Shown: piece after piece, positions 1 through 6,098 of the stretch
Layout of the letters: each line of letters opens with the position of its first letter
Numbering within the stretch: position 1 is the stretch's first letter
Origin: Pseudomonadota bacterium
GTDB lineage: Bacteria > Bdellovibrionota_B > Oligoflexia > Silvanigrellales > Silvanigrellaceae
NCBI GenBank assembly: GCA_027490595.1
Contig: JAIXXU010000132.1
Coordinates: forward strand, 1 to 6,993
Length of the DNA stretch: 6,993 nucleotides
Direction: 5' to 3'
Program-made: the position numbers and the translations under genes
The notes under the pieces: model-generated
What the model was told of the DNA's origin: nothing
Database searches by the model: none
What the model saw: the letters and a program-made list of their open reading frames with translations, nothing else

Positions 1-549
1 ACTTGGTGGATCCGTCAGGCAATAACCCGTGCCATCGCCGATCAAGCACGCACGATACGTATTCCTGTTCACATGATTGAAACGATCAATAAAATGGTTC
101 GTACAAGCAGACAACTTGTGCAAGAAATGGGTCGTGAGCCCACACCAGAAGAAATTGCTCAACGTATGGATATGAGCATTGAAAAAGTTCGTAAAGTCAT
201 GAAAATTGCACGGGAACCTATTTCTTTGGAAGCTCCCATTGGTGAGGAAGAAGATAATCACTACGGTGACTTTCTCGAAGATAAAACTCATGGAGCCCCT
301 ATAGATATTGTCGCCAATCAAAGTCTATCCGATCAAACCAAAAAAGTACTTGCCACACTTACCTCACGCGAAGAAAAGGTACTGCGTATGAGATTTGGAA
401 TTGGAGAAAAAACTGATCACACACTTGAAGAGGTCGGCCAAAGTTTTGATGTGACACGGGAACGTATTCGTCAAATTGAAGCCAAAGCTCTTCGCAAGCT
501 GCGTCATCCAAGCCGCTCTAAAAAACTTCGGGCCTTTATCGAAGGATAA
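1..549 (+). CDS. rpoD: RNA polymerase primary sigma factor RpoD (sigma-70), C-terminal part
   Basis: This is the housekeeping sigma factor that directs RNA polymerase to -35/-10 promoters. The frame is open from base 1, and the ATG at 73 is an internal methionine. The first visible residues, [15 protein letters not shown], are the end of region 2.4, which reads the -10 element. Next come region 3 ([15 protein letters not shown] and the following helices, including [13 protein letters not shown]) and the acidic linker [14 protein letters not shown] of region 3.2. Region 4 follows, with [16 protein letters not shown] and the helix-turn-helix [20 protein letters not shown], which reads the -35 box. 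The end ([14 protein letters not shown]) has the usual family length. 182 codons are present; roughly the N-terminal two thirds lie outside the window. The wording is very close to alphaproteobacterial RpoD. A 53-nt gap separates it from rimM, and no convincing terminator lies in that gap. The identity is very secure. Confidence 0.97.
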   Translation, partial: TWWIRQAITRAIADQARTIRIPVHMIETINKMVRTSRQLVQEMGREPTPEEIAQRMDMSIEKVRKVMKIAREPISLEAPIGEEEDNHYGDFLEDKTHGAPIDIVANQSLSDQTKKVLATLTSREEKVLRMRFGIGEKTDHTLEEVGQSFDVTRERIRQIEAKALRKLRHPSRSKKLRAFIEG

Positions 550-602
550 AGGTCGCTAAAAACATAATCTCATTTTACCCCTTTTTTCTAACGGGTTGTC
601 CT

Positions 603-1184
603 ATGAAAGCCTTTTTTAAAAATCAAATATCTGAAGTTGCACTTGAAGAACTCGGATTTATTCCCTTTGCTCAGATTGGAAGACCCCATGGTCTCAAAGG
701 TGGATTCTTTCTTAAAACGTCTGATAATCGCTCCAGCTGGCCTCTTTATCCTGAAATTTTAATTGAAACAAAAGATTCCTATGTAGAAAAAAAAGTCACA
801 TCTCACTATATCAGCGGCAAAGCACTGGTTATCCATCTAGATGAATTCAGCCGTGAAGAATGCGAGAATCTTTATTTAAAAAAAATCTATGTTCATAAGA
901 ACTATTTAAAAACGAAGGATGATGAAATGCTCGTTCACGATCTTTTGCAATTTAAAGTAAAAACAAAAGAACATGGAATTATTGGTCACATTTCTGCAGT
1001 TGTTTCCTTTGGTGCTCAAGAAAATTTAGAAATAGAACTTACCTCTGAATTTGTTGATAATACCAAAGGAAAGCAAAAACATGCTTATTACCCTTTCATG
1101 GAAAAGTTTATTCTAGAAACCGATCATATCAACAAAATACTTACTATCGAATGGGTTGAAATCTTTCTCACGGGCAAAGTATGA
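603..1184 (+). CDS. rimM: Ribosome maturation factor RimM
   Basis: RimM is a cytoplasmic factor that binds ribosomal protein S19 and helps mature the 30S head near the 3' end of 16S rRNA. The N-terminal RimM barrel is marked by 'AQIGRPHGLKGGFFLK' at residues 23-38, matching the family signature G+I.+.HGL+G. The C-terminal PRC-barrel half is seen in 'VHDLLQFKVKT..HGIIGHISAVVSFGAQENLEIEL', then YPFMEKFI, and the closing IEWVEIFL. The length, 193 aa, is slightly more than the usual 165-180 because about 17-20 residues precede the normal start. No ATG, GTG or TTG codon lies nearer the signature, so ATG 603 is kept. It has no clear Shine-Dalgarno sequence. The barrel signature ends in GG where most members have GE. 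Sequence outside the motifs is divergent. Its stop overlaps the trmD start (ATGA), implying coupled translation. Confidence 0.9.
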   Translation: MKAFFKNQISEVALEELGFIPFAQIGRPHGLKGGFFLKTSDNRSSWPLYPEILIETKDSYVEKKVTSHYISGKALVIHLDEFSREECENLYLKKIYVHKNYLKTKDDEMLVHDLLQFKVKTKEHGIIGHISAVVSFGAQENLEIELTSEFVDNTKGKQKHAYYPFMEKFILETDHINKILTIEWVEIFLTGKV

Positions 1185-1918
1185 GGTTTACAACCGTTAC
1201 GTTGTTTCCTGAAATGTTTGAGCCTTTAAGGTCTGAGGGAGTAATTTCTAGAGCTTTAAAACGAAATCTTATTCAGTTAGACACCGTTGACCTCAGACAA
1301 TTTGGTACAGGACCGCATAAACAAGTAGATGACAAACCAGCTGGCGGTGGAGATGGCATGGTTTTACGCGCAGATGTTGCTTTCGCAGCTCTGAATTCTG
1401 TCTTACAGGCAGACTCTATCGTGGTAATGACCAGCCCCCATGGAAAAGTATTTGATAGCTCGATGGCAAAGAATCTCTCTGAAAAAAAACACCTCATTCT
1501 TATGTGCGGACGTTATGCTGGTTTTGATCAACGTTTTATAGAAAAACATGTGAATTTAAACATAAGTATTGGCGATTTTATTTTATCAGGTGGTGAGCTT
1601 CCTGCGCTTTGTATTATTGATGCCACGAGTAGGTTTGTTCCTGGAGTATTAGGAAATGAAAAAAGCGCAATTCACGATAGTTTTGAAGATGGTCTTCTCG
1701 AAGCACCTTCTTATACCAAACCAAATTTATATGATGACTTACCTATTCCACAGATACTTCTTGAGGGAAATCACACCCTCATGACTCAATACAAGCGCTC
1801 TGAACAGTTGAAAATAACCGCTATTCATAGACCAGATCTCATTCTTGGAGTTTGGCAAAAACTAAGCAAACAAGAGCAAAACTTTGTTGAAAAAATATGG
1901 AAACACAAAAATAAATAA
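1181..1918 (+). CDS. trmD: tRNA (guanine-37-N1)-methyltransferase TrmD
   Basis: TrmD transfers methyl from S-adenosylmethionine to N1 of G37 in tRNAs, preventing +1 frameshifts. It is a SPOUT (trefoil-knot) dimer in the cytoplasm. The 245 aa match the family length. Visible motifs are LFPEMF (8-13), VDDKPAGGGDGM (49-60), SPHG (85-88, with the conserved proline), the knot CGRYAGFDQR (109-118), IGDFILSGGELPA (130-142), SRFVPGVLGNE (150-160) and DSFEDGLLEAPSYTKP (166-181). The late helix carries HRPDL. Arg151 and Asp166 align with E. coli Arg154 and Asp169. The residue aligned with E. coli Glu116 (CGRYE) is Ala113 here, an unusual change at a functionally important position. The AGGG form of the glycine motif is common in alphaproteobacteria, as I recall. 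The start overlaps the rimM stop by 4 nt, with no strong Shine-Dalgarno sequence, as expected for translational coupling. Confidence 0.95.
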   Translation: MRFTTVTLFPEMFEPLRSEGVISRALKRNLIQLDTVDLRQFGTGPHKQVDDKPAGGGDGMVLRADVAFAALNSVLQADSIVVMTSPHGKVFDSSMAKNLSEKKHLILMCGRYAGFDQRFIEKHVNLNISIGDFILSGGELPALCIIDATSRFVPGVLGNEKSAIHDSFEDGLLEAPSYTKPNLYDDLPIPQILLEGNHTLMTQYKRSEQLKITAIHRPDLILGVWQKLSKQEQNFVEKIWKHKNK

Positions 1919-1921
1919 GGA
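1917..1921 (+). promoter_or_regulatory. Shine-Dalgarno that places the aspS start at ATG 1926
   Basis: AAGGA overlaps the trmD stop codon TAA (1916-1918) and lies 4 nt before ATG 1926 and 10 nt before the in-frame ATG 1932. An earlier in-frame ATG at 1884 lies inside trmD and would add 14 residues (MLKKYGNTKINKDR) that AspRS proteins do not have. Family members begin a few residues before the '(R)SHxCGQL' segment, so 1926 (or 1932) is the better start. Confidence 0.65.
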
Positions 1922-1925
1922 TAGA

Positions 1926-3746
1926 ATGATTATGCATCGCTCCCATACATGTGGACAATTAAACAAAGAATATTTAGGCCAGACTGTGACTTTGATGGGA
2001 TGGGTTCATAATGTTCGCAACCTTGGTGGTGTTATTTTTCTTGATTTGCGAGATCACTATGGCATCACTCAAATTGTTTTTCATCCACATGTTCACAGCC
2101 TTGAAGAAGTCGCTACAACTCGTATGGAATCAGTGGTTCAAATTCAAGGAAAAGTTGCAGCTAGAGAAGGCGCCATCAACGCAAAAATAGAAACAGGCGA
2201 AATTGAAATCATTGCAGAAACGTATAAAATTGAGTCTGCTGCAGAAATCCTACCATTTCCAGTTGCACATAATCCTAAACAAGAGGGTGAAGACACTCGC
2301 CTCACCTTTAGATTTCTAGATTTACGAACAGAAAAAATGCATAGAAATATTTTGTTTCGAAGCAAGGTCATTAAATACATTCGCGACAAAATGTTTGATC
2401 TTGGTTTTTTTGAATTCACAACACCCATTTTAACGAGCAGCTCCCCAGAAGGAGCTCGAGATTTCTTGGTTCCAAGTCGTCTTCATCCCGGAAAATTTTA
2501 TGCTCTTCCTCAAGCACCACAACAATTTAAGCAACTATTTATGTGTTCTGGTTTTGATAAATACTTTCAAATTGCACCTTGTTTTAGAGATGAAGATCCT
2601 CGAGCAGATCGGGCACCAGGGGAATTTTACCAACTTGATGTAGAAATGAGCTTTGCCACACAAGAAGATGTTTTTGAGATGGTAGAAAACTTAATGATTG
2701 GACTCTTTGAACACAAAGAATTTAGTACAAAGAAAATTGCTTCACTCGAAAATTATTCTTCAAATTTTCACAGAGAAAATCGTAAATTCCCTTGTATTTC
2801 CTGGAATACTGCAATGGAAAATTATGGTTCTGACAAGCCTGATCTGCGTTATGATCTTTCCATGATAGATTGCAAGCATATTTTTGTAGACACAAATTTT
2901 GAACTTTTTAGAGATATAATTATCAAAAAAGGAGTCCTTAGAGCTATTACTATAGAAGATTCCAGTAAACTTTCTAGAAAATTCTTTGATGATGCAAACT
3001 CTTATGCCAAAGAAGTTGGTCTGGGCGGTCTTCCATGGCTTTCCTATCAAGATGGAGAGTGGAAAGGTTCCCTTGTTAAAGTATTGTCTGACAAAGAAAA
3101 ACAAGATCTTATTTCACATTTTAAATTAAAAAATGGTACGTCATTAGTGTTCATAGTTGGAATAGATAAATTAAAAACTCTGACATCTGGTGGAAAAGTA
3201 CGACAATATTTAAGTCAAAAGTTAAACCTTCCAAAGTATCCTGGATGGGCCTTTGCCTGGATCGTAGACTTTCCTATGTTTGAATTCAATGAAGATGAAC
3301 AAAAGATAGATTTTTCTCACAATCCTTTTTCCATGCCTCAAGGTGGACTTGACGCATTGAATACTAAACAACCTCTTGAAATTCTTGCTTATCAATATGA
3401 CCTTGTTTGTAATGGCGTGGAAATTTCCTCAGGTGCAATTCGTAATCATAGAAGAGATGTCATGAAGAGAGCGTTTGAAATCGCTGGTTACTCTGAAAAA
3501 GATGTAGAAAATAGATTTGGAGCTTTGTGGAAAGCTTTCAGCTTTGGTGCCCCTCCTCATGGTGGAATTGCGCCAGGCATTGATCGAATGATCATGTTAC
3601 TTCTTGATGAACCCAATATTAGAGAAGTGATTGCATTTCCTTTAAATCAAAAAGCTATGGACCTACTCATGGGTGCACCGAACCTTGTGTCTGACAAGCA
3701 ACTCACTGACGTTCACATTCAAATTCTAGAACCCTCTAAAAAGTAA
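1926..3746 (+). CDS. aspS: Aspartyl-tRNA synthetase (class IIb, bacterial type)
   Basis: AspRS activates aspartate with ATP and charges tRNA-Asp in the cytoplasm. From ATG 1926 the protein has 606 aa, close to the usual 590-600. The order is an N-terminal OB-fold anticodon-binding domain (residues 1 to about 110, with CGQL and GWVHNVRNLGGVIFLDLRDHYG), class II motif 1 (about 140-170) and the flipping-loop region with SSSPEGARDFLVPSR. Motif 2 is FRDEDPRADRAPGEFYQLDVE (220-240). The bacteria-specific GAD insertion lies at about 290-430. It is followed by SHNPFSMP (464-471), YDLVCNGVEISSGAIRN (491-507) and motif 3 GAPPHGGIAPGIDRMIMLL (541-559). All catalytic blocks are intact. Motif 2 has the 'APGEFYQLD' wording seen in alphaproteobacterial enzymes. 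Position 33 is Leu (discriminating type), while position 82 is Gly (non-discriminating type). It lies 7 nt after trmD, so cotranscription is likely. Confidence 0.97.
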   Translation: MIMHRSHTCGQLNKEYLGQTVTLMGWVHNVRNLGGVIFLDLRDHYGITQIVFHPHVHSLEEVATTRMESVVQIQGKVAAREGAINAKIETGEIEIIAETYKIESAAEILPFPVAHNPKQEGEDTRLTFRFLDLRTEKMHRNILFRSKVIKYIRDKMFDLGFFEFTTPILTSSSPEGARDFLVPSRLHPGKFYALPQAPQQFKQLFMCSGFDKYFQIAPCFRDEDPRADRAPGEFYQLDVEMSFATQEDVFEMVENLMIGLFEHKEFSTKKIASLENYSSNFHRENRKFPCISWNTAMENYGSDKPDLRYDLSMIDCKHIFVDTNFELFRDIIIKKGVLRAITIEDSSKLSRKFFDDANSYAKEVGLGGLPWLSYQDGEWKGSLVKVLSDKEKQDLISHFKLKNGTSLVFIVGIDKLKTLTSGGKVRQYLSQKLNLPKYPGWAFAWIVDFPMFEFNEDEQKIDFSHNPFSMPQGGLDALNTKQPLEILAYQYDLVCNGVEISSGAIRNHRRDVMKRAFEIAGYSEKDVENRFGALWKAFSFGAPPHGGIAPGIDRMIMLLLDEPNIREVIAFPLNQKAMDLLMGAPNLVSDKQLTDVHIQILEPSKK

Positions 3747-3755
3747 TTTGCCTTC

Positions 3756-4085
3756 ATGATTCAACCACCCATCTTCAAAAAAATGAATGAGAGCTTTGCT
3801 TGCCATCACTGTAAAAAAGATGTGCCTGCGGCGCAAAAAACTTGCAGAGACCACTGCCCTTATTGTCTTTACAGCAAGCATGTCGACAACAACCCAGGGG
3901 ATCGCTTAGCCCGTTGTGAAGGAATTTTAAAACCAATGGCTTATGCGAAACATGGGAAAAAAGGGTTTATGATTCACTATATTTGCCAGTCCTGCGGTCA
4001 AAAAAAAGTAAATAAATTTCTGGAAATTGATAGTCATATTTCAGATTCTTGGGAAGAACTTTTAAAATTGTCAGGTATTACTTAG
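3756..4085 (+). CDS. Small RNHCP-domain zinc-ribbon protein, function unknown
   Basis: This 109-aa protein is built around the RNHCP domain, named for the segment seen here as RDHCPYCLYSKHVD (31-44). It has two likely zinc-binding cysteine pairs before and in that segment (C16/C19 in FACHHC and C34/C37) plus C30. It continues with NNPGDRLARCEGILKP (45-60) and ends with HYICQSCGQKKVNKF (74-88), where C77/C80 form a third pair. All the fixed points of the family (HVD, PGDR, C.G...P, H..C..CG, N) are present, though the name-giving Asn is Asp. No signal peptide or membrane segment is visible, so it should be cytoplasmic. The biochemical role of the family is not established to my knowledge. Its position 9 nt after aspS suggests cotranscription with translation genes, and nucleic-acid binding is only a guess. 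Starts at 3756 and 3783 (MNESFACHHC) are both possible; neither has a Shine-Dalgarno sequence, and the second matches the usual family start better. Confidence 0.82.
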   Translation: MIQPPIFKKMNESFACHHCKKDVPAAQKTCRDHCPYCLYSKHVDNNPGDRLARCEGILKPMAYAKHGKKGFMIHYICQSCGQKKVNKFLEIDSHISDSWEELLKLSGIT

Positions 4086-4094
4086 AGCAGGGCC

Positions 4095-4153
4095 CTCCAA
4101 ATTTTTCTAGAAAGACAACTAAAATTTGTTCAGAGATGTCTCCAAATTTTCTA
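4095..4153 (+). repeat. Three alternating CAAATTTT / AAAATTTG elements upstream of motA
   Basis: The spacer 4086-4240 between the RNHCP gene and motA has CAAATTTT at 4098-4105, its exact reverse complement AAAATTTG at 4121-4128, and CAAATTTT again at 4143-4150. Start-to-start spacing is 23 and 22 nt, about two helical turns. The outer copies sit in a longer direct repeat, CTCCAAATTTTTCTA (4095-4109) and CTCCAAATTTTCTA (4140-4153). The middle copy could pair with either outer one, giving two mutually exclusive 8-bp hairpins in RNA. A palindrome TTTCTAGAAA lies at 4104-4113. These could be operator half-sites or an attenuator-like switch, or chance in AT-rich DNA. I see no sigma-28 or sigma-54 promoter in this spacer. 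A poor sigma-70 pair (TTGTTA at 4190, TTCATT at 4213) is too weak to call. Confidence 0.4.
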
Positions 4154-4227
4154 CATGGGTGAAAAGTAATCACTCTCAGTCCAAAGTCTTTGTTAAAGTA
4201 ATACCAAACCAATTCATTAGACTTTTT

Positions 4228-4231
4228 AGGA
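4228..4231 (+). promoter_or_regulatory. Shine-Dalgarno of motA
   Basis: AGGA (within TAGGAC) ends 9 nt before ATG 4241. It supports this start, as does the hydrophobic first segment beginning a few residues into the protein. Confidence 0.5.
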
Positions 4232-4240
4232 CCCTAAATT

Positions 4241-4984
4241 ATGGAAATTTCTAGTATTGCAGGACCCTTGCTAGGGATTATAGCTGTTCTAGGAACTGCG
4301 CTTTTGAAAGGATTGAGCATCCCGATGCTATGGGGTGGCTCAGCACTTTGTATCGTAGGAATTGGCTCAATTGCAGCAGTCACTACAGGTTACCCTCTCA
4401 AAGATATCAAACTATCATTTTCTTCTTTGAAAATGTTCCTTCAAGGTCCTCAAACCGATTTGCAAGGCACTATTCATCTTATAGAGCATTTGGCAACGGT
4501 CGCGCGCAAGGAGGGAGTATTAGCCCTTGAAAAACAAATAGAAACGATTGAAGACAAATTTATGCGCCAAGGCATTGAAATGGTATCTATGAATGTTGAT
4601 CCAAGTGTGATTGAAAATACTCTCTATGAACAAATCAATATCATGTACGAAGAAGAAGAGGTTGCTGCAAAGTTCTGGGAAGATATGGGAGCATTTGCCC
4701 CCACTGTCGGAATTATGGGAGCCGTTCTTGGCTTGATGGTTGTGATGTTAAACCTTGACAATCCAGCAGCTATTGGGCCTGGAATTAAAACTGCATTTAT
4801 CGCTACACTTTATGGCATAGGTCTTGCCAATTTATGGGCTTTGCCAGTTGGCAAAAAAATCAAACGGATGTGCAACCAAAAAAAAAGTTTCCGCGAAATG
4901 ATTGCCCTTGGTATTCTTGGGATTGCTCAGGGAACATCACCCAAGCTTCTTGCTGAACGTCTTCAAAATATGCACCTCCACTAA
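4241..4984 (+). CDS. motA: Flagellar motor stator protein MotA
   Basis: MotA and MotB form the ion-conducting stator of the flagellar motor in the inner membrane; ion flow drives torque on FliG of the rotor. The 247 aa fit the shorter MotA/PomA type. There are four hydrophobic segments: about 5-23, 29-48, 153-171 and 184-203. The large cytoplasmic loop between segments 2 and 3 contains VARKEGVLALEKQIE (87-101). There Arg89 and Glu97 align with the charged residues of E. coli MotA (Arg90, Glu98) that touch the rotor. APTVGIMGAVLGLM (153-166) carries the conserved proline of segment 3 (Pro154), and GPGIKTAFIATLYGIGLAN (179-197) is the family's segment-4 signature. The C-terminal tail is short (GTSPKLLAERL). 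The gene is intact and lies 49 nt before motB, so the two are probably one transcription unit. Which ion is used (H+ or Na+) cannot be told from this sequence. Confidence 0.93.
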   Translation: MEISSIAGPLLGIIAVLGTALLKGLSIPMLWGGSALCIVGIGSIAAVTTGYPLKDIKLSFSSLKMFLQGPQTDLQGTIHLIEHLATVARKEGVLALEKQIETIEDKFMRQGIEMVSMNVDPSVIENTLYEQINIMYEEEEVAAKFWEDMGAFAPTVGIMGAVLGLMVVMLNLDNPAAIGPGIKTAFIATLYGIGLANLWALPVGKKIKRMCNQKKSFREMIALGILGIAQGTSPKLLAERLQNMHLH

Positions 4985-5019
4985 ATTTTTTTCGCAAATG
5001 CGTTTTACGCTTTATTCCT

Positions 5020-5026
5020 GAAAGAG
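5020..5026 (+). promoter_or_regulatory. Shine-Dalgarno-like GAAAGAG supporting the GTG start of motB
   Basis: GAAAGAG ends 7 nt before GTG 5034. The start is a GTG codon. The product MARKVREAQPENHERWL begins at the correct distance before the conserved FADMMTLLFALFVVLYAI segment, which supports the non-ATG start. Confidence 0.5.
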
Positions 5027-5491
5027 ATTCACTGTGGCAAGAAAAGTAAGAGAAGCACAACCCGAAAACCACGAGCGTTGGCTTGTTGCTTTTGCAGATA
5101 TGATGACTCTTCTTTTTGCTCTTTTTGTTGTTCTTTATGCTATTGCTACAGTGAATACATCTAAGTTAAAGCAAGTTAGTGAATCTTTCCAAGGGGCCAT
5201 CGGTGTGGTTGGAAATCATGTTCAACGTGGCGAGATGCCGAAAGGCCCTGAAGTCAGAGAGAGTATTTTCAAATACATCAAAGGCAATACAACTAGAAAA
5301 CAAACAAGTAATAGCATTACTCTTGAACGATCAAGAATAATTTCTGCTCAAGCAAAAAAATTAGAACAAAGGTTAGCTGAACGTTTTCCAACACAAAATA
5401 CACTACAAATCACTGGTAAACCTTTACAAGATCAAACAATTCACGTCGTGAAAGAAGCCGATGGCATTCGAATCACTATGGCAGCTCGCAA

Positions 5492-5508
5492 TTTTTTTTT
5501 TTTTTTTT
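5492..5508 (+). repeat. T17 homopolymer run inside motB
   Basis: Seventeen consecutive T encode five Phe, and the last T forms TAA with the two A that follow. The next longest runs in the window are about 8-9 bases, so this is an outlier. The expected MotB/OmpA consensus here is of the type FFxxGxAxLKP. The observed run plus stop occupies the same six codons between Asn and Ala. Confidence 0.95.
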
Positions 5509-5611
5509 AAGCAAAACTAAAACCAGATGCAAAAAAAATCATAGATGTCATTGCTGATTCTCTGCATGACTTCAAACAAAAAATGCGCGTGGAAGGACAC
5601 ACTGACAATAT

Positions 5612-5627
5612 AAAAAAAAAAAAAAAA
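5612..5627 (+). repeat. A16 homopolymer run inside the OmpA-like domain of motB
   Basis: Sixteen consecutive A encode the end of an Ile codon and five Lys between HTDN and GMTNWELS. In other MotB/OmpA domains this stretch is a variable loop that starts with a conserved Pro (HTDNxP). The run keeps both the frame and the approximate loop length (nine residues between HTDN and NWELS). Confidence 0.95.
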
Positions 5628-5935
5628 GGAATGACAAACTGGGAATTGAGTTCTTTGAGAGCAGTTGAAGTTACCAAGTATCTCCTGGACACGGGAGAAA
5701 TCCCAAAAGAAAATATTTACGCAGCAGGGTTTGCAGATACTCGGCCTGTGGCAAACAATGAAACTGCGGATGGCAGAGCAATGAATCGGCGCGTGGATAT
5801 CAAAATTTTATACGAGCAACCTGAAGACTTTACTTCCGTAGAAGACCACCTAGAAAACCAAACCTTTCAGAACAAGTAACACCAGAATTTATTGAATAGA
5901 TTAGATATCTGCACTCAAGTCATACTTTTTTGTGT

Positions 5936-5958
5936 AAAGAGTTTTGATCTCTTTTTTT
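5936..5958 (+). terminator. Weak Rho-independent terminator candidate after motB
   Basis: AAAGAG (5936-5941) pairs with CTCTTT (5949-5954) across a 7-nt loop, followed directly by TTTT (5955-5958). The stem is only 6 bp with two G-C pairs, so it would be weak. Its position 57 nt after the motB stop, on the correct strand, is what supports the call. Confidence 0.4.
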
Positions 5959-5994
5959 GAACTAAAAATCACTCTCCACTTCATCGAAAAATCT

Positions 5995-6021
5995 TAATAA
6001 TTTTTTTTAAAGATTATTATC
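5995..6021 (+). other. AT-only inverted repeat in the spacer before the right-edge gene
   Basis: TAATAAT pairs with ATTATTA across a T/A-rich loop containing eight T. The stem is purely A-T and is not followed by a U tract, so it is a poor terminator; it could be an AT-rich regulatory region or chance. The rest of 5880-6098 holds no open frame of note. Confidence 0.25.
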
Positions 6022-6088
6022 AGAAGAATAAACTATTGAATTTCTAAAAAACATCAGGTAATGGTATCCTGTAATGTTCAGTTTTTTC

Positions 6089-6094
6089 AAGGAG
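6089..6094 (+). promoter_or_regulatory. Strong Shine-Dalgarno (AAGGAG) of the right-edge gene
   Basis: AAGGAG lies 4 nt before ATG 6099 and is the best ribosome-binding site in the window. A possible -10-like TGTAAT lies at 6070-6075, but no good -35 box stands at the right distance, so I do not call a promoter. Confidence 0.65.
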
Positions 6095-6098
6095 ATTT

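Larger units (their letters stand above)
5034..5879 (+). pseudogene. motB: Flagellar motor stator protein MotB, interrupted by an in-frame TAA after a T17 run
   Basis: MotB anchors the stator to peptidoglycan and supplies the ion-binding aspartate. The first 158 codons hold a basic N-terminus, the single membrane helix WLVAFADMMTLLFALFVVLYAI (16-37) with the ion-binding Asp22, and a linker. The product would stop at TAA 5508-5510, after DGIRITMAARN and five Phe. The same frame then continues without change: AKLKPDAKKIIDVIADSL, VEGHTDN, then five Lys, then NWELSSLRA, and AGFADTRPVANN..GRAMNRRVDIKI. This is a complete OmpA-like peptidoglycan-binding domain ending at 5879. Total length with the stop ignored is 281 codons, normal for MotB/PomB. 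If the TAA is real, the protein has no peptidoglycan anchor and the stator should not work. If it is a sequence error, motB is intact. I call it broken as written but suspect an error, because the frame and domain spacing are preserved on both sides. Confidence 0.85.

Noticed and set aside
550..602. Terminator between rpoD and rimM (ACCC/GGGT)
   Set aside because: There are only four base pairs over a 12-nt loop and no T tract after the stem.
1884..1925. aspS start at ATG 1884
   Set aside because: It lies within trmD, has no ribosome-binding site and adds residues absent from the family; AAGGA at 1917-1921 favours 1926.
2144..3104. Two reverse-strand open frames of 94 and 114 codons within aspS
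   Set aside because: They are antisense to a highly conserved gene, have cysteine- and phenylalanine-rich unordered translations, and lack start signals. The other reverse-strand frames at 1273-1497, 4860-5072 and 5507-5692 fail for the same reasons.
4330..4530. 66-codon open frame inside motA on the + strand
   Set aside because: It lies wholly within motA in another frame, with no ribosome-binding site or recognisable product.
4993..5010. Short hairpins (CGCA/TGCG and GCG/CGC) between motA and motB as a terminator
   Set aside because: Stems of 3-4 bp are too short, and a terminator inside the motA-motB pair is not expected.
5492..5508. Phase variation of motB by changes in T-run length, or rescue by slippage
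   Set aside because: With the run at 17 (or any equal phase) the last T always makes TAA. One T fewer reads AAG CAA AAC TAA, and one more runs into TGA at 5557-5559. No run length gives full-length MotB, and both shifted frames stop before the A16 run, so that run cannot compensate.
5583..5879. A separate small OmpA-like gene starting at ATG 5583
   Set aside because: It begins in the middle of the OmpA domain, in the same frame as motB, and in-frame motB sequence (AKLKPDAKKIID) lies directly upstream. It is the second part of motB.
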